Positions 1-8,720 of a stretch of DNA of 64,000 bases are shown piece by piece. The DNA is from Candidatus Krumholzibacteriia bacterium. GTDB lineage: Bacteria; Krumholzibacteriota; Krumholzibacteriia; WVZY01; JAKEHA01. The notes under the pieces are model-generated. The model was not told the origin of the DNA, did not search any database, and saw only the letters and a list, made by a program, of their open reading frames with translations. Both the position numbers and the translations under genes were made by a program. Location of the stretch: the NCBI GenBank assembly GCA_029865265.1, contig JAOUHG010000001.1, positions 219,213 through 283,212 on the forward strand. The letters are read 5' to 3'. Every line of letters starts with the position of its first letter. Positions within the stretch are counted from its first letter, which is position 1.

Positions 1-290
1 AGGACATCCTGGCCGGCCTGCACCGCGCCATCATTCTGCGCGCCATGTCGCTGCTGGCGCGCTCCGGCGGTGTGAGCGACGAATTCACCTTCACCGGCGG
101 TGTCGCGCGCAACCCGGCCGCGGTGAACGCGCTGGGCTCGCTCATCGAAGACAACTACGGCAAGGTCACCATGAACATCTCACCCGACTCCATCTACACC
201 GGGGCGCTGGGTGCGGCGCTGTTCGCACGGCAGGGCCCGCCGCCGGCGCACGCCGGCGGTTCGCCCGCAGAAGCGAGGGCAGTGGCATGA
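1..290 (+). CDS. Benzoyl-CoA reductase A-type ATPase subunit (BcrA/BadF family), C-terminal end
   Basis: Only the last 95 residues are in the window; the reading frame is open from base 3 and the start lies upstream. The tail contains the glycine-rich [15 protein letters not shown] segment and a [11 protein letters not shown] ending, which belong to the acetate-kinase-like ATPase fold of the BcrAD/BadFG family (also the 2-hydroxyacyl-CoA dehydratase activators). The next gene is a clear D-type subunit, so this should be the partner A-type subunit of the ATP-driven electron activator that reduces benzoyl-CoA. Its stop overlaps the bcrD start by 4 bases (ATGA). A generic CoA-dehydratase activator is less likely because the two subunits are paired. 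Confidence 0.8.
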   Translation, partial: DILAGLHRAIILRAMSLLARSGGVSDEFTFTGGVARNPAAVNALGSLIEDNYGKVTMNISPDSIYTGALGAALFARQGPPPAHAGGSPAEARAVA

Positions 291-1159
291 GCAAGCAACG
301 GGATGTGATGCTGGTTTCCGGCATCGACGTGGGATCGTCCGCCATCAAGATCGTGGTGATGGAGGACTCGGGCGACGGTGGTGCCCGGGTTCTGTCCAAG
401 GGGACGGAGCGCATTCGCCGTCGCGACCAGCAAATCGTCACCGCGGACCTGTTCCAGCAGTGCGTGGACGAGGCAAATCTGACGCCGACGGATCTTACCT
501 ACACCGCCACCACCGGCGAGGGCGAGACGGTGCCGTTTCGCACCGGGCACTTCTACGGCATGACCACGCACGCGCGCGGCGGGCTGTTTCTCGACCCGGA
601 GGCCCGCGCGGTGCTGGACATCGGCGCGCTGCACACGCGCGGCGTGCTGCTCGACGAACGCGCCAAGGTGCTGAGCTACCGCATGACCAGCCAGTGCGCC
701 TCCGGCTCCGGCCAGTTCCTGGAAAACATCAGCCGCTACCTGGGGATCACCCTGGACGAAATCGGGCCGTTGTCGCTGGAGGCGGACAACCCGGAGGCCT
801 GCTCGTCGATCTGCGCCGTGCTCGCCGAGACCGACGTGATCAACATGGTGTCGCGCGGCATCACCACCTCCAACATCATCAAGGGGATCCACCAGTCCAT
901 GGCGGGGCGCTATCTGCGCCTGCTGACGTCGGCCGGGGCGAGCGGCGTGACGCTGATCACCGGCGGCCTGGCCAACGACGTGGGCCTGGTGCAGGCGCTG
1001 CGCGAAGCCGCCGCCGAGCAGAAGAAGAGCACACTCGAGATCCGCGCCCACGAAGACTCGGTGTACGCGGGCGCGCTGGGTGCGGCGTTGTGGGGCGCTT
1101 TTCGCGCGCGCAAGCTCGCGGCGCGCGGCATCTCACTGGGAACGGCGGCCCCGGCATGA
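287..1159 (+). CDS. bcrD: Benzoyl-CoA reductase, D-type ATPase/activator subunit
   Basis: This 290-residue protein belongs to the BadF/BadG/BcrA/BcrD family. The phosphate-binding [14 protein letters not shown] segment is at residues 13-26, the adenosine/phosphate-2 motif DIGALHTRG is near 112-120, and two conserved Cys regions ([13 protein letters not shown] and [13 protein letters not shown]) supply ligands for the bridging [4Fe-4S] cluster of the A/D dimer. Length matches known BcrD/BadG (about 280-290 aa). In the class I enzyme, ATP hydrolysis on this dimer drives low-potential electrons into the BC subunits, which reduce the aromatic ring of benzoyl-CoA in the cytoplasm. It overlaps both neighbours by ATGA, so it is translationally coupled. 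Confidence 0.88.
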   Translation: MSKQRDVMLVSGIDVGSSAIKIVVMEDSGDGGARVLSKGTERIRRRDQQIVTADLFQQCVDEANLTPTDLTYTATTGEGETVPFRTGHFYGMTTHARGGLFLDPEARAVLDIGALHTRGVLLDERAKVLSYRMTSQCASGSGQFLENISRYLGITLDEIGPLSLEADNPEACSSICAVLAETDVINMVSRGITTSNIIKGIHQSMAGRYLRLLTSAGASGVTLITGGLANDVGLVQALREAAAEQKKSTLEIRAHEDSVYAGALGAALWGAFRARKLAARGISLGTAAPA

Positions 1160-1902
1160 CCGCCGCCCGCGAGGATCCCGCGCGCTTCATCGCGCTCGAG
1201 GGGCGCCTGGCGCTGGTGGCCGGCGGCGCGGGGGGCATTGGCTCGGCCATCGTGCGCATGTTCCAGGCGGCGGGTGCGGCGGTGGTGGTGGCGGACCGGC
1301 CGGGTACGACCGCACCGGAAGACGCGGAGTTCCTGCCCTGCGACGTGGCCGATGCGGCGTCGGTGGCGTCGCTGTTCGAAACGTTGCAGAAGACGCGCTC
1401 GAATCTCGACATCCTGGTACACGCCGCGGGTGTCACGCAGGACGCCGTGCTGTGGAAGATGACCCCGGACGCGTGGCAGAACGTGCTGCGCGTCAACCTG
1501 GATTCGGCCTTTCACCTGTTGCACGGCGCGGTTCCCATGCTGCGGCGCGCGGAGTCGGCCAGCGTGATCCTGGTGACGTCCATCAACGGGGAACGCGGCA
1601 AGTTCGGGCAGGCCAACTATGCGGCCAGCAAGGCGGGTTTGATCGGGCTGGGGCGCACCGCCGCCCGCGAGCTGGGCGCGTTCGGTATTCGCGTGAACAT
1701 GATTGCGCCGGGAATGATCCGCACCGCGATGACCGAGGCGCTCACGGATGAGGTGCGGGAGCGCGCGCAGGATGAAAGCGTGTTGCGGCGGCTGGGCGAA
1801 CCGGACGACGTGGCGCGCGTGGCGCTGTTTCTCGCCTCGGGCCTGTCGCGGCACGTCACCGGGCAGGTGCTGCGCGTGGACGGGGGCCAGTTGATCGCAT
1901 GA
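1156..1902 (+). CDS. Short-chain dehydrogenase/reductase, probably in alicyclic or aromatic acyl-CoA degradation
   Basis: Classical SDR of 248 residues. It has the Rossmann glycine motif GGAGGIG (about 22-28), the NAG-equivalent HAAG, the catalytic Ser in VTSING, and YAASK as Tyr/Lys, ending in the usual C-terminal VDGGQLIA. The Asp in VVADRP at the end of beta-2 suggests NAD(H) preference. Its place in the benzoyl-CoA reductase operon (ATGA overlaps on both sides) suggests it oxidises a hydroxylated cyclohexane or cyclohexene carboxyl-CoA intermediate, comparable to BadH of Rhodopseudomonas. From sequence alone a FabG-like 3-oxoacyl reductase cannot be excluded. The start at 1156 is chosen because the longer open frame upstream is a shadow of bcrD. 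Confidence 0.82.
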   Translation: MTAAREDPARFIALEGRLALVAGGAGGIGSAIVRMFQAAGAAVVVADRPGTTAPEDAEFLPCDVADAASVASLFETLQKTRSNLDILVHAAGVTQDAVLWKMTPDAWQNVLRVNLDSAFHLLHGAVPMLRRAESASVILVTSINGERGKFGQANYAASKAGLIGLGRTAARELGAFGIRVNMIAPGMIRTAMTEALTDEVRERAQDESVLRRLGEPDDVARVALFLASGLSRHVTGQVLRVDGGQLIA

Positions 1903-2405
1903 CAGAAGTGGAGAAAGGTATGAATGAGACAACGAGTGGAACCGTGGTGGTGCGAAACCTCAGGCCCGCGGATCTGGACGCGGTTATCGCGCTGGATGCA
2001 AAGAACACCGGGCACCGGCGCGACGACTACTTCCGGGTCAAGTTGCAGCAGAACCTGGTCGAAACGGGCATCAAGGTTTCCCTGGCCGCGGAAACCGACG
2101 GCGCCTTCGCGGGCTTTCTGCTGGCGCGGGTGTACTACGGGGAGTTCGGACAGACCGAGCCGGTTGCCGTGCTCGACACCATCGACGTGCACCCGGACTT
2201 TCGCGGCCGCGGCGTGGGCAGCGCGCTGCTCGACCAGTTGCGTTTGAATCTTTCCGGACTCGGGGTGACCTCGCTGCGAACCGAAGTGGGCTGGGACGAT
2301 CTGACATTGATCGGTTTCTTCCAGCACGAGGGATTCCGGCCCGGCGCCCGCCTGTGTCTGGACCTCGACCTCACCGGGCCGCGCCCGGAGCGTGCCGACG
2401 CATGA
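1899..2405 (+). CDS. GNAT-family N-acetyltransferase
   Basis: 168 residues. The acetyl-CoA pyrophosphate loop signature (RGRGVGSALLDQL, after DTIDVHPDF) is clear, as is the C-terminal GFFQHEGFRPG strand of the fold. The first possible start overlaps the SDR stop by ATGA. An ATG at 1920 is better spaced from a GGAG/AAAGG sequence and may be the true start (161 aa). In Rhodopseudomonas palustris the benzoate cluster also carries a GNAT gene (badL) and an Rrf2 gene (badM), so this pair may have a comparable regulatory role. The substrate is not evident from sequence. Confidence 0.8.
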   Translation: MTEVEKGMNETTSGTVVVRNLRPADLDAVIALDAKNTGHRRDDYFRVKLQQNLVETGIKVSLAAETDGAFAGFLLARVYYGEFGQTEPVAVLDTIDVHPDFRGRGVGSALLDQLRLNLSGLGVTSLRTEVGWDDLTLIGFFQHEGFRPGARLCLDLDLTGPRPERADA

Positions 2406-2803
2406 CAACGGGAACCAGCATCCGTCACGCCCTCTACGCGGTGATCGACCTGGCGCGATCGGACGAGTCCAATCCGATCAGCGTGGCGAGCATCGCGCAA
2501 CGACGGGGCATACCGGAGACCGCACTGGCCAAGGTGTTTCAACGGCTGGTGCGTTCCGGCCTCGTGGTGGGGATGCGCGGACCCCACGGCGGATACCGGC
2601 TGGCGCGCCCCGCCAGCGAGATAACGGTACTCGACGTCATGGACGTGTTTTCTCCCGCGCAATCGGATGCGCGTCTCCCCGAGGACGTTGGCCGCGACGA
2701 CCGCCTGGAGGAATTCATCGGGACGGTCGACGGGCAGGCGCGAAGCGCCTTTGCATCGGTCACCATCGACCAGCTGGCCGCGAAGGACAAGACCTCTCTC
2801 TGA
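2402..2803 (+). CDS. Rrf2-family transcriptional regulator (BadM-like by context)
   Basis: 133 residues starting at the ATGA overlap with the GNAT gene; the longer frame upstream is a shadow. It has the Rrf2 winged helix: IRHALYAVIDLAR, an ISVASIAQRRGIPETALAKV helix-turn-helix, then the wing MRGPHGGYRLARPASEITVLDVMDV. It has no cysteines, so unlike IscR or NsrR it should not carry an Fe-S cluster. That fits the Cys-free BadM, an Rrf2-type repressor of the benzoyl-CoA reductase operon in R. palustris. As the last gene of the operon it is a natural candidate for feedback control of the reductase genes; this is inferred from context. Confidence 0.83.
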   Translation: MTTGTSIRHALYAVIDLARSDESNPISVASIAQRRGIPETALAKVFQRLVRSGLVVGMRGPHGGYRLARPASEITVLDVMDVFSPAQSDARLPEDVGRDDRLEEFIGTVDGQARSAFASVTIDQLAAKDKTSL

Positions 2804-2869
2804 CGGCCGCGTAGTTTCGGCGCCGCACGCAAACAAGCCGCAGCAACACTAGTAAGGAGTGCACCCAAG

Positions 2870-3913
2870 ATGGGATTGAAAGGGGCCGTTCTCGCCGTCT
2901 GTCTGTCCGCGCTGGCGCTTGCGCCCGCGTCGGCGTCCGCGGAAGGGAAGTTCAGTGCATGGGTTTTTGGAGACTACTACTACTTTGCCCAGGAGCACGA
3001 CACCACCGCTGTCGACCAGAGCGGATTCTGGTTCCGCCTCGTCGACCTCACCTGGGACGAGAAACTCGACGAAGCGTTCTCCACGCGCCTGCGAATCGAA
3101 ACCGCCAGCCCCGGGAGTTTTTCCGCCACGCCGGCGGCCATGATCGTGTACATGAAGGACGCCTGGATCAAGTGGAGCCAGGGGCGCCAGGCGGTCATCC
3201 TGGGGCTCACCACGCCGCCGTCGCATAGCTACACGGAGGCGATCTGGGGCTATCGCTACATCGAAAAATTCCCGTTCGAGCTGGCGGGGTTCGGCGGGTC
3301 GCGCGACATCGGCCTGGGTGCCACGGGCTGGCTGCTCGGCGGGAGCCAGCTTGGCTACCACGTCATGGTGGCCAATGGCAACGGGCTGCTCAACGAGCAG
3401 GACGCCGAGAAGCGGATCTCGGGCTCGTTGCGCTACCGCTTCACCAAGGCGTTTTCCGTGGAAGGGTACGCCGATTTCGAACCCCGCTCCTATGACACCG
3501 ACCGCGCCACCTTCCGTGGTTTTGCGGGCTACCAGCGGGAGAGCTTGCGCGCGGCGCTCGAGTACGACCAGCAGACGCGCAATCTCAGCGACGGCGGCTC
3601 CTACGACCTGCGGGTGGTGTCGGGCTTTGTTGCCGGCAGGGTGGCGGAGAAGGTGTGGCTCTTGGGCCGCGTGGACCGCCACATGGACGAGGATCCCGGC
3701 TACGCGCCGGGTTCGGCCCCGGGCCGGCCCTACCTGCCGTACGATTCTTCGGTCAAGAACACGTTCCTGCTGGCCGGAATCGAGTTGAAGGCCCGTGACA
3801 ACGTGGCCTTCACCCCCAACGTCGAGGCGATCCTGTACGACGAGCCGGACGGCGGGGGTCCGGCCCCGGAGGACGACGTCGTGTACCGGGTGACGTTCGA
3901 GTTCACGTATTAG
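2870..3913 (+). CDS. Outer-membrane beta-barrel (porin-like) protein, paralogue 1
   Basis: 347 residues. A Sec signal peptide ends at ASASA-EG (about 25 aa), followed by alternating amphipathic strands rich in Tyr/Trp (GDYYYFAQEHD, WFRLVDLTWDEKL) and a C-terminal aromatic residue (VTFEFTY), as expected for BAM-inserted barrels. A GSRDIG segment is shared with paralogue 2. It has a good ribosome site (AAGGAG) 5' of the ATG. It is strongly similar along its whole length to the gene at 4106-5137, so the two arose by tandem duplication. The family looks like phosphate- or substrate-specific porins, but I cannot assign the substrate. No Pho-type repeats lie upstream of this copy. Confidence 0.75.
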   Translation: MGLKGAVLAVCLSALALAPASASAEGKFSAWVFGDYYYFAQEHDTTAVDQSGFWFRLVDLTWDEKLDEAFSTRLRIETASPGSFSATPAAMIVYMKDAWIKWSQGRQAVILGLTTPPSHSYTEAIWGYRYIEKFPFELAGFGGSRDIGLGATGWLLGGSQLGYHVMVANGNGLLNEQDAEKRISGSLRYRFTKAFSVEGYADFEPRSYDTDRATFRGFAGYQRESLRAALEYDQQTRNLSDGGSYDLRVVSGFVAGRVAEKVWLLGRVDRHMDEDPGYAPGSAPGRPYLPYDSSVKNTFLLAGIELKARDNVAFTPNVEAILYDEPDGGGPAPEDDVVYRVTFEFTY

Positions 3914-3926
3914 CGCCGAAAGCCGC

Positions 3927-3953
3927 CGGGCGCCCCCCCCACAGGGGCGCCCG
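3927..3953 (+). terminator. GC-rich hairpin downstream of barrel gene 1
   Basis: A perfect 10-bp inverted repeat (3927-3936 with 3944-3953, 7-nt loop) begins 14 bases after the stop codon of the first barrel gene. No T-run follows, so it may be a transcript-end stabiliser or a weak or factor-assisted terminator that separates the two paralogues. Confidence 0.4.
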
Positions 3954-4005
3954 CCCGCACCTTCCCTCGATCCGTCTACATGCACAAGGCCTGCCTCCGT
4001 TAAGA

Positions 4006-4032
4006 TTTACCGTGGGTTTACTCTGTCTTCAC
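4006..4032 (+). promoter_or_regulatory. Putative Pho box (three 11-bp direct repeats) upstream of barrel gene 2
   Basis: TTTAC at 4006, TTTAC at 4017 and TTCAC at 4028 are spaced exactly 11 bp apart. This is the geometry of PhoB/PhoP binding sites, where half-sites recur once per helical turn. The same pattern occurs upstream of pstS and of phoB in this window. It lies 74 bases before the ATG of the second barrel gene and is absent upstream of the first. Confidence 0.6.
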
Positions 4033-4105
4033 ATGGGAGCCGTAGTCTTCGGCGCACACATTGATGTACTTCGATTGGTCCAACGCTTCACACGAGGAGT
4101 GACTC

Positions 4106-5137
4106 ATGGGATTGAGGAAACTGGTTCTGACGGTCGCGGTCATGGCGGCGGCGCTGGCGCCGGCGGCGGCCTCCGCGGAAGGAAAATTCGGGGCCCTGGT
4201 GTTCGGTGACTACTACTACTTCGTCGAGGAGCACGACTCCGCGACCGCGGAGCAGAACGGGTTCTGGATCCGGCGCGTCAACCTCACCTGGGACGAGAAG
4301 TTCGATGACGCCTTCTCGGCCCGCCTGCGAATCGAAACCGCCAGCCCGGGGGACTTCCTGCCCGACAACCAGGACGTGATGATCACGTACATGAAGGATG
4401 CCTGGATTCGCTGGAAGCACAACAACCAGTCGCTCTACCTGGGGCTCACCCAGAACCCGTCGCACAGCTTCATCGAGGAGTTCTGGGGCTACCGCCACCT
4501 CGAGAAGATCCCCGGCGAGTTGCAGGGCTTCTACGGCTCGCGGGACATGGGGCTGGCCGCGCAGGGTTCGCTGGGCGCGTCGAAGAAGCTCGGCTATCAC
4601 GTCATGGTGGGCAACGGGACCGGAACCCGCAACGAACTCGATGGACGCAAGAAGATCTCGGGTGAAGCCCGCTACTCCTTCACCAGTGCGCTGGTGGCGG
4701 AGGTGTATGCCGACTACGAGGATCGTGCCGGCAACACCGACCGTGTCACCCTCCGCGGCTTCCTGGGGTACAAGAAGGAGAAGTTCCGTGCGGGCGCGGA
4801 GTACGTCCAGCAGACGCGCGACCAGGAAAACGCGGACTCCTATGACCTGGGCGTGATTTCGGGCTTCGCGGCCGGCCAGGTGGCCGAGAAGGTCTGGCTG
4901 CTGGGGCGGGTGGACCGCGCCATGGATCCCGGAGCCTCCAAGCCAGGTGCGCCCTACTTCCCGATGACGTCGGAGGTGCCCAGCACCTTCATCCTGGCGG
5001 GTGTGGAACTCGTCGCGCGGGAAAACATCACCTTCACGCCCAACGTCGAGGTGGCGCTCTACGACGCCCCGGAGGACGGCAGCCCGACGCCCAAGAACGA
5101 CGTCGTGGCCCGCGTGACGTTCATGTACAAGTACTAG
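4106..5137 (+). CDS. Outer-membrane beta-barrel (porin-like) protein, paralogue 2, probably phosphate-regulated
   Basis: 343 residues, with a signal peptide ending at AAASA-EG and a C-terminal VTFMYKY. It shares blocks with paralogue 1 throughout (GDYYYF, LTWDEKFDDAFSARLRIETASPG, FWGYRHLEKIPGEL, AEKVWLLGRVDR, NVEVALYDAPEDG). It is preceded by GAGGAG and by a three-unit Pho-type repeat, so it is probably induced by phosphate starvation. It lies 3.7 kb from the pst operon. An anion- or phosphate-selective porin comparable in role to OprP or PhoE is a reasonable hypothesis, but no signature sequence proves it. Confidence 0.75.
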   Translation: MGLRKLVLTVAVMAAALAPAAASAEGKFGALVFGDYYYFVEEHDSATAEQNGFWIRRVNLTWDEKFDDAFSARLRIETASPGDFLPDNQDVMITYMKDAWIRWKHNNQSLYLGLTQNPSHSFIEEFWGYRHLEKIPGELQGFYGSRDMGLAAQGSLGASKKLGYHVMVGNGTGTRNELDGRKKISGEARYSFTSALVAEVYADYEDRAGNTDRVTLRGFLGYKKEKFRAGAEYVQQTRDQENADSYDLGVISGFAAGQVAEKVWLLGRVDRAMDPGASKPGAPYFPMTSEVPSTFILAGVELVARENITFTPNVEVALYDAPEDGSPTPKNDVVARVTFMYKY

Positions 5138-5345
5138 ATCACCTTTGGCGCAAGCGACGCCGCTCCGACGCGATTTCCGCAGCGCGATTTCAAATGTTTC
5201 GCGCGAGGACCATGAGCGGAGGAGCGGCGTCGATTGCGCCCCGGCAACCCCGGCAAAGCCGCGCGCACGGGCGGTTGCCGCATTGTCTCCTATCGTGTAC
5301 CCTCGCCGGATTCCCGTCCCAACCGAGTGCCGAAAGGAGACCCTC

Positions 5346-7106
5346 TTGAGACCCACGCAGTGGATTCTGGCCGCCATCCTGCTGGTGAGCCTGCCGGGGC
5401 TGGCGATCGCCGCCACCCCCGCCGAGACATTCAACAAGCTCCTCGACGACGAGTGGGACGCGCGCATGCGCGAGTTCCCGTTGTTTGCCACCCAGACTGG
5501 TGACCACCGTTTCAACGACAAGCTCGGATCGGTGAGCATCGCGGATGCCACACGGCGCGACGCGCAAAACCGGGAATTTCTCGCCCGCCTCGACAAGATC
5601 GATCGCGCGCAGCTGCAGGGGGCGGATCGCGTGAACTACGACCTGTTCCGCCGCAACCTCGCCGACCGCATCGAGGACTACCAGTTCAAGACTTACCTCA
5701 TGCCCATCACCAACCGTGAAGGGTTCCACACGTCCTTCGCACAGCTGGCGGATCGCGTGCCGCTGCGGACGGTGCGGGACTACGAGAACTACTGCGCGCG
5801 CCTCGAAGCGTTCAAGGCCTACGCCGGGCAGTACGTCGACGTGATGCGCGAGGGAATCAAGCAGGGCTACGTGCTCCCGAAGATCGTGCTGGACGGCTGG
5901 GAACCGGCGGTGGAAGACCACGTGGTGGACGATCCCACCCGCAGCCTCCTCTATGACGCTTTCGAGAAGTTCCCGGATGCGATTGCGCAGAAGGACCGCG
6001 ATCGCCTCACCGCGCGCGGCACGAAGGCGATCATGGACTCGGTGGTGCCGGGATACCGCGCGTTTGGCGAGTTCATGAAGAAGGAGTACGTGCCGGCATG
6101 CCGTGAGACCATCGGTGCCGCCGACCTTCCCAACGGCAAAGCCTACTATGAGTTCTGTGTGCGCAACTACACCACCCTCGACCTCACGCCCCGCCAGGTG
6201 CACGAGACCGGTCTCTCCGAGGTGAAGCGCATTCGCGCGGAGATGGACGGCGTCATCGCCAAGACCGGTTTCGAGGGTTCGTTCGCCGAGTTCCTGGAAT
6301 TCCTGCGCACGGATCCGCGCTTCTACGTGACGACGCCGGAAGCTCTCATGAAGGAGACCGCGCTTATCTGCAAGAAGGCCGACGGACAGCTGCCCACGCT
6401 GTTCAAGACGCTGCCGCGCATGCCGTACGGGCTCAAACCCGTTCCGGATTTCATCGCGGACAAGACCTCCACCGCGTACTACGAGGATCCTACCGGCGAC
6501 GGCACCCGGGCCGGCTTCTACCATGTCAACACGTCCAGACTGGAGAGCCGGCCATTGTACGAACTCGAGTCTCTTTCGCTGCACGAAGCGGTGCCGGGGC
6601 ACCACCTGCAGATCGCCATCCAGTACGAGCTGCCCGGCGTTCCCAATTTCCGCCGCTACGACTGGTTCACGGCCTTCGTGGAGGGCTGGGGGCTGTACTC
6701 GGAACGCCTCGGCATGGAAATGGGCTTCTACCAGGATCCCTACAGCGATTTCGGCCGTCTCACCTACGAGATGTGGCGCGCCATGCGCCTGGTGGTGGAC
6801 ACCGGCATGCACTACTTCGGGTGGACCCGGCAGCAGGCCATCGACTACATGGCCGCCAACGGAGCCCTCTCCATTCACAACGTGACCACCGAGGTGGACC
6901 GCTACATCTCCTGGCCGGGACAGGCGGTGGCCTACAAGACGGGTGAGTTGAAGTTCCGCGAACTGCGCGACTACGCCTCGAAGGAACTCGGGGCCGGGTT
7001 CGACGTTCGTGAGTTTCACGACGTGTGCCTGTGGAGTGGCGCGGTGCCGCTGCAGGTTCTTGACGACAACGTGAAGGCCTGGGTGGCGGAGAAGAAGCGC
7101 AAGTAG
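5346..7106 (+). CDS. DUF885-family secreted peptidase-like protein
   Basis: Start taken as TTG 5346, because AAAGGAGA precedes it at the right distance and the frame then opens with a signal peptide (TQWILAAILLVSLPGLAIA). The in-frame extension back to 5145 lacks such features. The mature protein has the DUF885 hallmark LHEAVPGHHLQ near residue 412, a zinc-binding HExxxGHH variant, and later EGWGLYSERLGME, which provides a second acidic ligand as in gluzincins. The 586 aa length is normal for the family. It is predicted to be an exported metal-dependent hydrolase acting on peptides in the periplasm. It follows barrel gene 2 after about 200 bp with no visible promoter element. Confidence 0.85.
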   Translation: MRPTQWILAAILLVSLPGLAIAATPAETFNKLLDDEWDARMREFPLFATQTGDHRFNDKLGSVSIADATRRDAQNREFLARLDKIDRAQLQGADRVNYDLFRRNLADRIEDYQFKTYLMPITNREGFHTSFAQLADRVPLRTVRDYENYCARLEAFKAYAGQYVDVMREGIKQGYVLPKIVLDGWEPAVEDHVVDDPTRSLLYDAFEKFPDAIAQKDRDRLTARGTKAIMDSVVPGYRAFGEFMKKEYVPACRETIGAADLPNGKAYYEFCVRNYTTLDLTPRQVHETGLSEVKRIRAEMDGVIAKTGFEGSFAEFLEFLRTDPRFYVTTPEALMKETALICKKADGQLPTLFKTLPRMPYGLKPVPDFIADKTSTAYYEDPTGDGTRAGFYHVNTSRLESRPLYELESLSLHEAVPGHHLQIAIQYELPGVPNFRRYDWFTAFVEGWGLYSERLGMEMGFYQDPYSDFGRLTYEMWRAMRLVVDTGMHYFGWTRQQAIDYMAANGALSIHNVTTEVDRYISWPGQAVAYKTGELKFRELRDYASKELGAGFDVREFHDVCLWSGAVPLQVLDDNVKAWVAEKKRK

Positions 7107-7122
7107 GCATCCGGAGGCCCCG

Positions 7123-8328
7123 ATGATCAGGGACGTCGTGGTCGTGGGCGCAGGACCCGCCGGCAGCGTGGCTGCCGCCGCACTCGCGCGCCGCGGCCAC
7201 GATGTCCTCCTGCTCGACCGCGAGGAATTCCCCCGCAACAAACCGTGCGGTGACGGCGTCCCGCCCGGAACCGTCGCTATTCTCAACGATCTCGGCATGG
7301 CCGCGGCGCTGCGGGACGCGAGCTTTCCATCCATTCGTGGCATCCGCATGACGTCGCCGCGCGGTCGTTCCTGGAACGTGAGTCTGCACCCGCGGCGCGA
7401 GGACGCCGATTTCTTCATCGCGTCGCGCCTCGTGTTCGACGACCTCATCCGCCGCCACGCCGTCTCCTGCGGCGCGGAGTTCCGGCGCTGGCCGGTGCGA
7501 TCGCTGCTGTTCGAGGACGGCCGTGTGCGCGGCGTGGTTGCGCTTATCGACGGCACCGAAACGCCGGTCCGGGCGCGCATGACGATCGGCGCCGACGGCG
7601 CCACCTCGCAGGTGGCGCGCTCGCTCCCCGGCGCCAAGGCGCCGGCCGTGGACCGCGGCGTCGCCATTCGCGCCTACGTGGATGGAATCCAAACCATCCC
7701 GCACACCATCGAACTCCACTGGCTCGCACGCCACGCGCCGGGTTACGCGTGGGTATTCCCCATGGGGCCGTCGCTGGCAAACGTCGGCGTGGTGGTGCGC
7801 AGCGACGTGTTCAAGCGCAGGGGGACTTCGCTCGACACGTTGCTCGACGAGCTTCTCGCCTCCCCCGTCCTGAAGGAGCGTGTGGCAAGTGGCGCGACAC
7901 GCGGAGACAGCGCCACCTGGCAGCTGCCTTACGCAACACCGCGGCGTTCGCCGCGCTCCTTCGACGGTGTGCTGCTGGCGGGCGACGCGGCCCGGCTGGT
8001 CGACCCGCTCACCGGCGAGGGCATTCACAACGCGGTCGTCTCGGGAAGCATCGCGGCCGATGTTGTCCACGGAGCACTGGCGCGCAACGACACCTCGCGG
8101 GAATCGCTGTCCGGGTACGACCGCCGCTGCGAGCGCGAGCTGGGGTCGCTGATCCGCCGCGCGCATCGCGCCCAGCGGCATCTGGCCGCGCACCCGCTCG
8201 CGCTGGAGGCGTTGTTTGTGCTGATGGGGGTGGGAGCCGGCCTCGTAATCCGTTGGCTCAATGCTGTTTCCACCGATTTTCACGTGGGCGCGCCGGACCG
8301 CTCGAATACCGGTCCGGGCGTCGTGTAG
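7123..8328 (+). CDS. FAD-dependent oxidoreductase, geranylgeranyl reductase family
   Basis: 401 residues. The N-terminal dinucleotide motif VVVGAGPAGSVAAAALARRG is followed by the family motif FPRNKPCGDGV near 37-47, and the second FAD contact GDAARLVDPLTGEGIHNAV near 286-304. This architecture is typical of geranylgeranyl reductases and related flavoproteins that reduce isoprenoid double bonds or act on quinones and lipids. It starts 16 bases after the DUF885 gene with GGAGG, so the two are probably co-transcribed. The substrate is not identifiable. Confidence 0.82.
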   Translation: MIRDVVVVGAGPAGSVAAAALARRGHDVLLLDREEFPRNKPCGDGVPPGTVAILNDLGMAAALRDASFPSIRGIRMTSPRGRSWNVSLHPRREDADFFIASRLVFDDLIRRHAVSCGAEFRRWPVRSLLFEDGRVRGVVALIDGTETPVRARMTIGADGATSQVARSLPGAKAPAVDRGVAIRAYVDGIQTIPHTIELHWLARHAPGYAWVFPMGPSLANVGVVVRSDVFKRRGTSLDTLLDELLASPVLKERVASGATRGDSATWQLPYATPRRSPRSFDGVLLAGDAARLVDPLTGEGIHNAVVSGSIAADVVHGALARNDTSRESLSGYDRRCERELGSLIRRAHRAQRHLAAHPLALEALFVLMGVGAGLVIRWLNAVSTDFHVGAPDRSNTGPGVV

Positions 8329-8386
8329 CAGCCTCATTATTGCCAAACGCGCGCCGGCGAGCGCCGGCTGCCAGGAGGAGGAACCG

Positions 8387-8626
8387 ATGTCACTCGAAGA
8401 TCAACTGGCCATACGCTTCGTCTGCGGCAAGTGCAAGGGGCAGGGCGGAAACACCCGGCGCATCTCCGCGGCGGGTACCGGGCTGTCCAAGATTCTCGAT
8501 ATCCAGCACAACCAGTTCATTCTGCTCTCGTGCCGCAACTGCGGCTACACCGAGGTCTATGACCCCGCGGTTCTGGAAGGCAAGAAGCACCTCGGGTCCA
8601 TCCTCGACGTCCTCTTCGGCGGTTAG
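8387..8626 (+). CDS. Small zinc-ribbon protein
   Basis: 79 residues preceded by a strong AGGAGGAGG. Two CxxC knuckles (CGKC near residue 14, CRNC near 48) form a zinc ribbon like that of the DUF2082-type nucleic-acid-binding zinc-ribbon proteins. The rest (SKILDIQHNQFILLSC, then a conserved GYTEVY) matches that small family. A role in nucleic-acid binding is only inferred from the fold. Confidence 0.75.
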   Translation: MSLEDQLAIRFVCGKCKGQGGNTRRISAAGTGLSKILDIQHNQFILLSCRNCGYTEVYDPAVLEGKKHLGSILDVLFGG

Positions 8627-8650
8627 GCCCGCGCTCATCCCGGTAACAAG

Positions 8651-8720
8651 CTGTCATATAGCTAGTTATCGGGATGTCCGCCCGGCCGGAATCTTCACCG
8701 GGTCTTCACACTCTCTTTAC
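8651..8720 (+). promoter_or_regulatory. Putative Pho box region upstream of pstS
   Basis: TTCAC at 8694, TTCAC at 8705 and TTTAC at 8716 are spaced exactly 11 bp apart, the arrangement of PhoB/PhoP direct-repeat units. CTGTCATATAGCT at 8651 additionally resembles the first half of the enterobacterial Pho box. TATCCT at 8731, ten bases after the last unit, could be the -10 element, as in activator-dependent Pho promoters. The pstS start is at 8807. Confidence 0.7.

Noticed and set aside
5190-7667. 825-residue open frame on the minus strand
   Set aside because: Antisense to the DUF885 and flavoprotein genes, whose domain motifs are clear on the plus strand.
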